Source of the DNA: an uncultured Megasphaera sp.
GTDB taxonomy: Bacteria; Bacillota; Negativicutes; Veillonellales; Megasphaeraceae
Assembly: GCA_900548635.1 (NCBI GenBank)
Contig: URLP01000018.1
Coordinates: forward strand, 1-19,528
Reading direction: 5' to 3'
Length of the DNA stretch: 19,528 nucleotides
This document shows positions 6,224-13,444 of this stretch, in pieces (position 1 is the first letter of the stretch; each line of letters begins with the position of its first letter). Both the position numbers and the translations under genes were made by a program. The notes under the pieces were generated by a model that was given only the letters and a program-made list of their open reading frames with translations, ran no database searches and had not been told where the DNA came from.

Positions 6224-7132
6224 ATTATTGAATTCAGAGAATTCCGTTTGGAAGATAAACCGCTTATAGATGACTATTTTCATCAGCAAAGATATGAACA
6301 GGCCGACGCGACCTTCATGACCCTCTTTGCCTGGCAGAAGCCCTATGAAATCCAGTGGGCTGAAGAAGACAATGTCCTCTACATCCGTTCCGGCCGCGGC
6401 AAGAAACAGTTCTGGATCCCGCCCTTTGCCCGCAAGGACGGCAGTTTTACCAAAGGCGTCCTGCGCATGCACGAATGGTTCGAAGAACACGGCTATCCTT
6501 TTTTGATGAAAGGCGTCACGCCGGCCGCGGTGGAACGAATCAAGCGTCTCTGCGAAGACTGCTATGAATTCACGCCGGACCGGGATAACTACGAATACGT
6601 TTACCTGACCCAGAGCCTGATCAATCTTTCGGGCAAGAAATACCGCCAGAAGAAGAACAACCTCAACCATTTCCGCAATCAGTATTTCGGCAACTGGGAA
6701 TACGTCCCCATTACGGAAGACATCTTCGACGAATGCCTGGAAGCGGAAAAGACCTGGTACGACCAGCACGAAGCCGGCGACGAAGACGATGAGCTCCTGG
6801 GCGAACGCCAGGCCATCGAAACGGTTTTCAACAACTGGGAAGTCCTGCAGCCGACAGGCGGTGCTATCCGCATGTACAATAAGATCGTCGCCTTTTCCAT
6901 CGGCGAAATGCTCAACGATGATACAGCGATCATCCACTTTGAAAAGAGCGACCCGACGATCCGCGGCCTCTATCAGGTCATCAACCATGAATTCGTCGTC
7001 CATGCCTGGCCGCATACGACGTACATCAACCGCGAAGAAGATATGGGCATCCCGGGCCTGCGCCATTCCAAAGAATCGTACAACCCGGATCACTTCGTCG
7101 AAAAATACGACGTCACACTGCGCCAGAAATAA
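6224..7132 (+). CDS. DUF2156 protein (phosphatidylglycerol lysyltransferase C-domain-like)
   Basis: About 302 residues if translation starts at ATT 6224, seven bases after the start of the gap behind GGGGGAG (6211-6217). This gives an N terminus IEFREFRLEDKPLIDDYF, which resembles the family. No ATG fits: the only one nearby (6207) is out of frame, and TTG 6248 lacks a ribosome site and would cut the conserved start. The family has two GNAT-like folds related to the aminoacyl-transferase domain of MprF. Visible conserved parts are GKKYRQKKNNLNHFRNQY, TGGAIRMYNKIVAFSIGE and YINREEDMGIPGLRHSK near the C terminus. There is no membrane part, so it is a soluble relative whose substrate is unknown. 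Followed 12 bases later by an Eis-like acetyltransferase. Confidence 0.8.
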   Translation: MIEFREFRLEDKPLIDDYFHQQRYEQADATFMTLFAWQKPYEIQWAEEDNVLYIRSGRGKKQFWIPPFARKDGSFTKGVLRMHEWFEEHGYPFLMKGVTPAAVERIKRLCEDCYEFTPDRDNYEYVYLTQSLINLSGKKYRQKKNNLNHFRNQYFGNWEYVPITEDIFDECLEAEKTWYDQHEAGDEDDELLGERQAIETVFNNWEVLQPTGGAIRMYNKIVAFSIGEMLNDDTAIIHFEKSDPTIRGLYQVINHEFVVHAWPHTTYINREEDMGIPGLRHSKESYNPDHFVEKYDVTLRQK

Positions 7133-7144
7133 GGGGGCCTTTTG

Positions 7145-8305
7145 ATGGAATTCCGCATTTCTACTGCCGACGACAGGGAACTCGTCGAATCCCTTTGGGA
7201 TTATTGCTTTGAACATCGGGAAGACCCGTTTTTCCAGTGGTACTTCCAGCATTTTTACAAGCCTGAAAATGTCCTCATGGGCTTCCAGAAAGGCCAGATG
7301 GCCTGCGTGACGCATCTCAATCCTTATACGATCTCTTTGCGCGGCAGAGCCCTGCCTACGTCGTATATCGTCGGCCTGGCCACGCATCCTGCAGCCCGGC
7401 GCGGCGGCATCGGCGGCAAACTGCTGACGGCAGCCCTCAGGGAAATGAAGCGGCGCGGCCACTACCTGAACATCCTGATGCCCAGCAAGGCCGGCTTCTA
7501 CCAGCCTTACGGCTATGAACTCTACTGTCACCAGTGGAAGGAAACGATGCCCCTCGAAGCGCTGCGGCCCCTGACGGACCGGACGGTCCGCTATGCCTTC
7601 GTCAACAGCCCTGACCAGTGGCCGTACCTGGCGGCTGTTTACGATGGCTACACGAAGCATCTTTCCGGTTATGCCCTGCGCGACGAAGCGAGCTGGCGCA
7701 GCCATATCGAAGCCCAGCTGGCGGAAGGGAACATCGCCGTCTGCTTTGACGGTGACCAACCTATCGGCTATGCCTTCTATAATCTCGGTGAACCGACCAT
7801 CATCAGCGGTGAATTCGTTTACACCTGCCGTAAAGGGAAGCGCGGTCTTTTGGGTTACATGTACAACCATCGTTCCCAAGGGGAAGCTTTCCAGTGGAAC
7901 GAAGGCATTCATGACCAGTCGTACCGCTTTTATCCGGACGGCAAGCAGGGCCATGAAACGATGCCCTTTATGACGGGCCGCATCGTCGATGTCAAAGGCG
8001 CACTGGAAGAACTGCCCTACAAGGCCGACGGCAGCGTCACCTTCCGTACCGAAGACCCGCTGGCCGACTGGAATACAGGCACGTTTACCTTAAGTGTAAA
8101 CGATGGTAAAGGCGCTGTCACGTCGGCAGCCGATGCAGACGCACAAGTTTCCATGCCCATCGGCACCCTGGCTCTCCTGGCCTTCGGCGCCATGGACGTC
8201 GACGAGCTGGTCTTCAACGAAAAAATCCAGGGCAGCGACAAAGCCTTGGAAACACTGCAGACACTCTTCCCAACAGAAAAAAACTGGATCAACGAATGGT
8301 ACTGA
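7145..8305 (+). CDS. Eis-like GNAT N-acetyltransferase with C-terminal sterol-carrier domain
   Basis: 386 residues from ATG 7145, seven bases after AAGGGGG (7131-7137); a TTG one codon upstream is less likely. The first GNAT domain (1-150) has the acetyl-CoA loop RRGGIGGKL (85-93) and the tail GFYQPYGYELY. A second, degenerate GNAT domain follows (about 155-285), and a SCP2-like domain ends the protein (about 290-386; PIGTLALLAFGAMDVDEL). This three-domain order is that of the Eis/enhanced intracellular survival family, which acetylates amines on aminoglycosides and peptides in the characterised cases. The substrate here is unknown. It probably shares a transcript with the DUF2156 gene before it. 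Confidence 0.88.
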   Translation: MEFRISTADDRELVESLWDYCFEHREDPFFQWYFQHFYKPENVLMGFQKGQMACVTHLNPYTISLRGRALPTSYIVGLATHPAARRGGIGGKLLTAALREMKRRGHYLNILMPSKAGFYQPYGYELYCHQWKETMPLEALRPLTDRTVRYAFVNSPDQWPYLAAVYDGYTKHLSGYALRDEASWRSHIEAQLAEGNIAVCFDGDQPIGYAFYNLGEPTIISGEFVYTCRKGKRGLLGYMYNHRSQGEAFQWNEGIHDQSYRFYPDGKQGHETMPFMTGRIVDVKGALEELPYKADGSVTFRTEDPLADWNTGTFTLSVNDGKGAVTSAADADAQVSMPIGTLALLAFGAMDVDELVFNEKIQGSDKALETLQTLFPTEKNWINEWY

Positions 8306-8306
8306 T

Positions 8307-8486
8307 GGCGCCTGCGGCGCCGTTTGCCGTGGGTCGTGGCTCGTTTGCCGTTTTGCAGCGTGCTCGCTAACGCATTGCCCGGTACAATCTTAGGGGCCGT
8401 CATAGTCGGCGATCCGCGTGAATCCTGTGAAAATCCTAAATTGTATTTACGCGAATTTTCGGCAAACGAACCACGCCAAACGAACC
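8307..8486. repeat. MITE-like imperfect inverted-repeat element
   Basis: CGTGGCTCGTTTGCCG (8335-8350) is answered by CGGCAAACGAACCACG (8460-8475), one mismatch over 16 bp. Inside, TACAATCTTAGG (8383-8394) pairs with CCTAAATTGTA (8435-8445) with one bulge, and GCCG/CGGC forms the tip. A separate GGCGCC-TGC-GGCGCC hairpin (8307-8321) sits at the left. CGTTTGCCG occurs twice on the left, and CCAAACGAACCAC-like words twice on the right. No protein is encoded. It looks like a non-autonomous palindromic repeat placed directly after the acetyltransferase stop. Confidence 0.45.
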
Positions 8487-8488
8487 AC

Positions 8489-8526
8489 AAAAAGGGGCTC
8501 CGCGCTTCATGCGACAGCCCCTTTTT
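8489..8526. terminator. Bidirectional Rho-independent terminator
   Basis: AAAAAGGGGCT (8489-8499) pairs with AGCCCCTTTTT (8516-8526); the inner TCGCGC/GCGA bases extend the stem. T runs on both sides let it stop the acetyltransferase transcript from the left and any minus-strand transcript covering 8530-8637 from the right. Confidence 0.8.
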
Positions 8527-8529
8527 CAT

Positions 8530-8637
8530 TCATTTATTTACAAAATAGATTATACTCCCTATAAACAAGGTCACGGCGATGTACAGAAATAGCAGGAGCA
8601 GGACGAGCTGGCGGCTGAAGAAGGTGATATACTTCAT
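8530..8637 (-). CDS. Possible 35-residue single-pass membrane peptide
   Basis: On the minus strand, ATG (complement of 8635-8637) opens a 35-codon frame ending at TGA (8530-8532). The product starts MKYITFFSRQ, then has one hydrophobic segment (LVLLLLFLYIAVTLFIGSIIYF), and ends VNK. The positive-then-hydrophobic order is what a small membrane protein would have, and the terminator at 8489-8526 lies just downstream. Against it, no Shine-Dalgarno is visible upstream and the frame is short. I recognise no family. Confidence 0.35.
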   Translation of the reverse strand: MKYITFFSRQLVLLLLFLYIAVTLFIGSIIYFVNK

Positions 8638-8768
8638 ATTTTTATACTATTGGAATTTTTGGGGAAAAATCAAGGGAAAATATTTTAGCCGTCCTTTTCC
8701 TTTTCTATAAATGGGTGTAACATAAAATCATGATATTTGCGAATTTTTATATCAACGGAGGTGTTTTT

Positions 8769-10829
8769 ATGGATTCTTTAGGTTACTTTGGCAAGTGGTT
8801 CCCGACGGAGCACAAGAAGTACACGGCCTTCATCGTCATGATGTATGTCGGCATCGTGGCGACGGTTCTGGGTACTCTCTTGGAATTGCTCCTCAAGGCC
8901 TTGGGGATGGCAGGGATTTTCGGCATGCCTGCTGGTCTGCGGCGGACGGTGAGTGTCCTCAACTTCTTCAGTACAATCGATTCGTTAGTCACGCTGGCGC
9001 TTTTCGTCATTATCATCTATCTTCTCTACAAGACGCGGGCCCTCGTTTATTTGCTGAAGATGTGGCTGGGGTATTTCGTCGTCAGCCTGCTTTTAGGTCT
9101 TATTACCTTTATCTTTAACAGCACTGTCGCGGCTGTGCTCTTCATCATCGGCATCATCGCTACGATTTATGTCAACCGCAAACGCTGGCACTATATCAGC
9201 CGCTATCGCCGCTATATCTACTATGTCCTCGGTTCCTGGGCAGTCTGCCTTTTGGGTACGCTCCTGGTAGTAGGCTACATCATCAGCAGCATATCGCGTA
9301 TCTTCTTCGGCATGGCTGGAGGCGGCTATGGGACGCTTGTCGGCTATGCTGTCCTGATCCTCTTCCTCTGGCTCCTGCCGACGTTCTGCCAACACTATAT
9401 CTACCGCCGCGAAGAAGCCAAGGGGACGTCCTTCTACCAGGCTTTCCGCCTGCTGAATACGGTACCCCTGACGGCCCTCTTCTTTATCTTCGGTATCTCG
9501 TCGCTGGCCAACATCGGTACCCTCAGCGGTGAAAACATGTTTACATCGTTTGACTTTGACTATGACGGCGACAACCATGCGGATTTTCAAAATAGCAATT
9601 ACGGCATGTCAACGCAAAATGTAAATCAAGTAAACAACTTTTCGCAGCCCGACGCGGCGCCTGCAGGGGACCTTCGCTGCCCCCAGTGCGGTCAGCCTGT
9701 GGCAGCCAGTGATGCCTTCTGCAGTCACTGCGGCACCGCCCTGCACTGCTGCCCGCACTGCGGTCATTTCGTAGAAAAAGACGCGAAATTCTGTCCCGCC
9801 TGTGGTACACCGCTCAATAAAGCGCAGGATGCGGCAGCTGTTTCGCAGACGATGCAGTCTGCAGCGCCTGCCGCCTCTGTGCAGGAGATACTTCCAGCTG
9901 AACCTTCGCAGAGGCCGTCCCTGCTGCAGCAATTCGAAGCTCATAAGAAAGCCGTCATTGCTGCAGCTGTCGTGGTCATCCTGGCCATTGCCGGCGGTTT
10001 CTGGTACGGCCATTCTCAGAGCCAGAAAAAAGCACTGCCCCAGGGGACGGGCAGTGCCGCAGCGGCGCAGAAGACGGCCGATTCTGAACTTTCTTTAAAC
10101 GGCGTTTACCTCGGTGAAAGCTGGGCTGAAGCCAAGGAAGGCCTTGGTCGGGAGCTGGGGACGTCCAATGGGAAAGACGGTTCTCTTCACCATAAGTTTA
10201 CGGATATGGAAGTCGTCGTCAAAGACGATAAGGTCGTCACCCTTGTTTCTTCTTCGGAAGCGGCGCAGACGAAGCGCGGCCTTCATCAGGGCAGCAGCCT
10301 TGATGATGTAATCAATGCTTACGGTGACGATTACCAGGCTTCGGAATACGGCGCACAGACGCATTATGAATACGCCTTTAAGACCGATGACGGCCAGGAC
10401 GCGCTGCTGCGCTTTGCTGTCAGCAAGAACAGCAAGACTGTCGAATACATCAGCGTCCGCGTCGTCGACAGCAAGGCCGAAGGGGCGAAGAAAGCCTTTT
10501 TAGCCTATCACAAGGCCATTTCGGACCATCAGCTCCAGACCGCCTACGGCCTGCTGACGCCGGCTTTCCAAAATTCGGTCGGCGGCTATGATGGTTACGC
10601 GCCGGGCTATGACAATACCATTTCCAGCCAGGTTTCCAACCTTCGGCAGATTGCAGCCGGTGCCGATAAGACGACCTTTTCCTTCAGCTTGAAAGCCCGC
10701 GACAAGATTCCCGGCAGTACGAAAGTCAAAGTACAGACCTTCAACGGCCAGGTGACGATGGTCAAAGACGGCAGCGATTGGAAAATCGGCGAAATGAGCG
10801 CCAAGAAGACAGGGGAACATGTGGAATAA
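8769..10829 (+). CDS. Multi-pass membrane protein with double zinc ribbon and exported C-terminal domain
   Basis: 686 residues from ATG 8769, six bases after GGAGGT (8757-8762); an upstream ATG at 8730 has no such site. About seven hydrophobic segments fill residues 15-255. A cytosolic-type double zinc ribbon follows: Cys304, Cys307, Cys318, Cys321, then Cys327/328, Cys331, Cys342, Cys345. A further membrane span lies at about residues 398-418 (VIAAAVVVILAIAGGFWYG). The rest (about 430-686) is soluble and includes a repeat-like domain (SLNGVYLGESWAEAKEGL) and an NTF2-like tail (AFLAYHKAISDHQLQTAYGLLTPAFQ). Zinc-ribbon plus single span plus such tails are common in Firmicute envelope proteins of unknown role. 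It overlaps the AsmA-like gene by 11 bases, suggesting joint action. Confidence 0.85.
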   Translation: MDSLGYFGKWFPTEHKKYTAFIVMMYVGIVATVLGTLLELLLKALGMAGIFGMPAGLRRTVSVLNFFSTIDSLVTLALFVIIIYLLYKTRALVYLLKMWLGYFVVSLLLGLITFIFNSTVAAVLFIIGIIATIYVNRKRWHYISRYRRYIYYVLGSWAVCLLGTLLVVGYIISSISRIFFGMAGGGYGTLVGYAVLILFLWLLPTFCQHYIYRREEAKGTSFYQAFRLLNTVPLTALFFIFGISSLANIGTLSGENMFTSFDFDYDGDNHADFQNSNYGMSTQNVNQVNNFSQPDAAPAGDLRCPQCGQPVAASDAFCSHCGTALHCCPHCGHFVEKDAKFCPACGTPLNKAQDAAAVSQTMQSAAPAASVQEILPAEPSQRPSLLQQFEAHKKAVIAAAVVVILAIAGGFWYGHSQSQKKALPQGTGSAAAAQKTADSELSLNGVYLGESWAEAKEGLGRELGTSNGKDGSLHHKFTDMEVVVKDDKVVTLVSSSEAAQTKRGLHQGSSLDDVINAYGDDYQASEYGAQTHYEYAFKTDDGQDALLRFAVSKNSKTVEYISVRVVDSKAEGAKKAFLAYHKAISDHQLQTAYGLLTPAFQNSVGGYDGYAPGYDNTISSQVSNLRQIAAGADKTTFSFSLKARDKIPGSTKVKVQTFNGQVTMVKDGSDWKIGEMSAKKTGEHVE

Positions 10830-12141
10830 ACTGACACCGCAGCGGCGGAAAAAGTTAAAGCGCCTGGCCGTTATCGTCCTGCTCATCGCCGCGGCCCTCT
10901 ACGGTTTCTGCCTTTTTCTGAGTTATAAGGCCGCAGATATCTTCAATATCGTCGTCGCCGAACGTCAGCTCTTTCCCGGCACGGTTACGGTGGAACGGCT
11001 GACGGCGACGCCCGGCGGGAGCGTATCCTTTGAGAATCTGCTCTGGCAGGATGAAGAAGGAGAGACACTGGCTCAGATCCCGGAAGGGAGCTTCCGCGTC
11101 AAACTGAGCGATATCCTGACGCGGCATATCGGCACGCAGAGCCTTGAAGATGTGACCCTCGAAGAGCCTTATATCCACTTGATCTTCAACGACAAGATGG
11201 AACTGCAGCACATGAAAAAGGCCAAAGACGGCAGCGGCAGCCGTCCGGACGATCTGATTTCCATTACCGGGCCGAAGAGCAACAGGCCGTTTAACTGCCG
11301 TGTCACCCTGCACCACGCCGTCATCGAAGCAGAATCGCCGCAGCGCCATTTTAAAATTGGTGACGTCGAGTTTACATCACATGTCCATACGAAGGGAAAA
11401 ACGGATATCGATTTGCGGGCCGGTCATTTTACGGGCACTGTCGAAGCCGGTGCCCTGCGCATCCGCGGCAGCCTTGATTTCAAGCCTGATGTGCCTCAGT
11501 ATAATCTCTCGCTTCTCCTCAGTGACTGTAATCCCCGTTCTCTCGGCGCCGGCCTCGATGTCGACGATCCGGCAACAGTATCGGCAGATATCCGCGGCCC
11601 TCTGGCCGCACCGGTCATCGATGGTACGCTGAAAATGGATAAGCTCGACATTACGGCCCTCGTCTTTACAGATGTCGTCGGCCAGGTCCATTATGAGAAG
11701 GGAATCCTGGACGTCCAGGACGTGACAGCGAAAGTCTTCGGCGGTTCCATGGAAGGCTGGGGCAGTGTCAATCTCGATGAACGGGCCTATACGGCAGACA
11801 TGATCGGCAAAAATCTGAAAGGCGGCATCGCGGCCCATGATCTGTTCATGAAGTGCAATGTCGACTTGAAGCTCCATATGGACGAAAATAAGACGGCCGG
11901 AACGAAGCATATTTACGGCGACTTCCATTCCGGTCCGGGACGCTACCACAGCCTGCCTTTCCGGGGCATTTCCGGATCCTTTGCCCAGGACGGAAAGACC
12001 TTGACTTTCCGGGATGTCGTCATTTCCATGTTCTTTGGCGACGTTTCGACAGATGCCTTTACGATTGTCAACGGCAAGGTCCATTTGGGCCCCATCAACA
12101 TCGATTACAAGAACGGCGGGCATAGTCAGTGGAAGCGGTAA
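10819..12141 (+). CDS. AsmA/TamB-like envelope protein
   Basis: 440 residues. One N-terminal membrane span (LAVIVLLIAAALYGFCLFLSY, about 15-35) anchors a long beta-rich periplasmic body without other hydrophobic spans. Phrases such as LDITALVFTDVVGQVHYEKG, VFGGSMEGWGSVNLD and YHSLPFRGISGSFAQDGKTLTF resemble AsmA-like/DUF748-type proteins, which in diderm bacteria bridge inner and outer membranes and are linked to phospholipid transport. It is shorter than TamB or YhdP and nearer the smaller family members. The start ATG 10819 lies within the end of the preceding gene behind AGGGG, so translation is probably coupled. Assignment by general pattern only. Confidence 0.6.
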   Translation: MWNKLTPQRRKKLKRLAVIVLLIAAALYGFCLFLSYKAADIFNIVVAERQLFPGTVTVERLTATPGGSVSFENLLWQDEEGETLAQIPEGSFRVKLSDILTRHIGTQSLEDVTLEEPYIHLIFNDKMELQHMKKAKDGSGSRPDDLISITGPKSNRPFNCRVTLHHAVIEAESPQRHFKIGDVEFTSHVHTKGKTDIDLRAGHFTGTVEAGALRIRGSLDFKPDVPQYNLSLLLSDCNPRSLGAGLDVDDPATVSADIRGPLAAPVIDGTLKMDKLDITALVFTDVVGQVHYEKGILDVQDVTAKVFGGSMEGWGSVNLDERAYTADMIGKNLKGGIAAHDLFMKCNVDLKLHMDENKTAGTKHIYGDFHSGPGRYHSLPFRGISGSFAQDGKTLTFRDVVISMFFGDVSTDAFTIVNGKVHLGPINIDYKNGGHSQWKR

Positions 12142-12169
12142 GCTAATTGAAAAGAAAGGAGTTTTTTTC

Positions 12170-13066
12170 ATGGATATTTCGCGTTATATTGCTAAAGAAG
12201 GGGAAAAAATCGATTTGTCCCAGTGGGCGACGGCCTGCGATGGAGACATAGATAAGCAAAAGGTGAAAGGTGAACTGCTGCCGGCGACGATTGCAGAAAT
12301 GCAGGATTTGCAGGAAAAGCTCTTCGCCGATAATCACTACGGCGTCATCGTCGTCCTCCAAGCCATGGATGCGGCTGGTAAAGACGGTACAGTCAAGCAC
12401 GTCTTTGCCCAGCTCAACCCGGCGGGCGTGAAAGTACAGAGCTTCAAGAAGCCGAGTGCCGAAGAACTGGACCACGATTACATGTGGCGCATCAATAAGG
12501 CCCTGCCGGGACGCGGTGAAATCGGCATCTTCAACCGTTCCCATTACGAAGAAGTCGTCGTCGCCCGCATCCATAACCTGATTAAGAGCGACGGCATGCC
12601 GGAAAAACTGATCCGCAAGGATATCTGGGAAACGCGATACCGCCAGATCTGCGATTGGGAACGCTACCTCTATGAAAACGGCTTCCCCATGGTCAAAATT
12701 TTCCTGCACTTATCGAAGAATGAACAGAAGAAACGACTCATCGACCGCATCGTCACGAAGCAGAAGAACTGGAAATTCGACATGTCTGACATCGAAGAAC
12801 GGCAGTACTGGAACCGCTATCAGAAAGTCTACAGCGAAGTCCTGACGGCGACGTCGACGAAGTACGCGCCGTGGTACATTGTCCCGGCGGACGACAAATG
12901 GTACACGCGCTATGTCGTTGCCCAGATTGTCCTCAAAGTCCTGAAGAAAATCAACCCCAAATTCCCGAAACTGGCACCGGAAGTGGAAAAACAGCTGGCT
13001 CAGTTCCGCCAGATGCTGAAAGAAGTCGATATTAAAGATTTAAAGGCCATCAAGGAAGACCTTTAA
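12170..13066 (+). CDS. Polyphosphate kinase 2 family protein
   Basis: 298 residues from ATG 12170, with AAAGGAG eight bases before. A PPK2-type polyphosphate:nucleotide phosphotransferase: it moves phosphate between polyphosphate and nucleoside mono- or diphosphates. Landmarks: Walker A VVLQAMDAAGKDGTVKHV (about 61-78, Lys71), SFKKPSAEELDHDYMWR (91-107), GEIGIFNRSHYEEVVVARIH (116-135), lid region HLSKNEQKKRLIDRI, and the WYIVPADDKWYTRYVV segment. This spacing matches the subfamily with one PPK2 domain. It follows the AsmA-like gene by 28 bases and is followed by the cobalamin leader. Which nucleotide it prefers cannot be read from the sequence. Confidence 0.92.
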   Translation: MDISRYIAKEGEKIDLSQWATACDGDIDKQKVKGELLPATIAEMQDLQEKLFADNHYGVIVVLQAMDAAGKDGTVKHVFAQLNPAGVKVQSFKKPSAEELDHDYMWRINKALPGRGEIGIFNRSHYEEVVVARIHNLIKSDGMPEKLIRKDIWETRYRQICDWERYLYENGFPMVKIFLHLSKNEQKKRLIDRIVTKQKNWKFDMSDIEERQYWNRYQKVYSEVLTATSTKYAPWYIVPADDKWYTRYVVAQIVLKVLKKINPKFPKLAPEVEKQLAQFRQMLKEVDIKDLKAIKEDL

Positions 13067-13067
13067 T

Positions 13068-13097
13068 TTGACAGTTCTTTGTCAAAAATGATATATT
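13068..13097 (+). promoter_or_regulatory. Probable promoter of the cobalamin-controlled transcript
   Basis: TTGACA (13068-13073) with TATATT (13092-13097) at an 18-base spacing, just after the PPK2 stop. The -35 lies inside an inverted repeat TTTGACA-GTTCTT-TGTCAAA (13067-13086), which could be an operator. An alternative pair TTGTCA/TATAAG lies slightly downstream. Confidence 0.55.
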
Positions 13098-13118
13098 TCT
13101 TATAAGTACATAGCGCAG

Positions 13119-13315
13119 ATCAGGTGCGTATGCTCAATAGAGAAGTCCGGTGCAAAACCGGCGCGGTCCCGCCGCTGTAAGGAGGAGCCAGGCTGCAATG
13201 ATGTCACTGTACGTTTACGTATGGGAAGGCGCAGCCAGGGCTGTGAATCCGAGCCAGAAGAACTGCCTGATTCAGAATCACCGGTTGACCTGCGAGCGAT
13301 AGGGATGGCGATTAT
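13119..13315 (+). promoter_or_regulatory. Cobalamin riboswitch
   Basis: Core conserved text is present: AAGTCCGGTGCAAAACCGGC, then GCGGTCCCGCCGCTGTAA (13143-13180), and the 3' B12-box-like part GAGCCAGAAGAACTGCCT (about 13251-13268). ATCAGG (13119-13124) pairs with CCTGAT (13266-13271) to close the aptamer. The part to about 13315 (ACCGGTT, GCGAGCGATAGGGA) fits the downstream kissing/expression arm. With the terminator at 13382-13428 it should switch cbiK off when cobalamin is plentiful. Confidence 0.93.
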
Positions 13316-13318
13316 TTT

Positions 13319-13380
13319 AGTGACTAGCGGCTAGTGACTGGCAGTTTGTGCAGTGAACTACAAACTAAAAACTAAAAACT
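13319..13380 (+). repeat. Short repeat-rich spacer between aptamer and terminator
   Basis: The spacer holds ACTAGCGGCTAGT (a small palindrome), CAGTTTGTGCAGTGAACTACAAACT and tandem AAAAACT units. Its minus strand contains AGTTTGTAGTT, a word also seen after crt (about 18666-18675). It looks like one copy of a small intergenic repeat family inserted inside the riboswitch leader. Confidence 0.4.
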
Positions 13381-13381
13381 C

Positions 13382-13428
13382 TAAGACCCGCAAAATGGTG
13401 AAAAACTTCTGCGCGGTCTTATTTTTTT
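13382..13428 (+). terminator. Riboswitch-linked intrinsic terminator of cbiK
   Basis: TAAGACCCGC (13382-13391) pairs with GCGCGGTCTTA (13411-13421), one bulged base, followed by seven T (13422-13428). It sits immediately before the cbiK Shine-Dalgarno AAGGAG (13431-13436), so it acts as an attenuator rather than the end of a gene. Confidence 0.8.
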
Positions 13429-13444
13429 AGAAGGAGCGATTTCT

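Noticed and set aside
5525..7954. 809-codon minus-strand frame opposite the IclR, glycosylase, DUF2156 and Eis-like genes
   Set aside because: It lies antisense to four convincing genes. The codon bias of the real strand (GAA, GCC, ATC) leaves its complement free of stops, and it has no ribosome site or recognisable domain.
8407..8420. CRISPR-like repeats in the 8306-8540 stretch
   Set aside because: The repeats are inverted and few, without regular spacers, and no cas gene is near.
8017..8529. 170-codon minus-strand frame crossing the end of the Eis-like gene
   Set aside because: It is antisense to conserved coding sequence and runs through the inverted repeats and terminator without a ribosome site.
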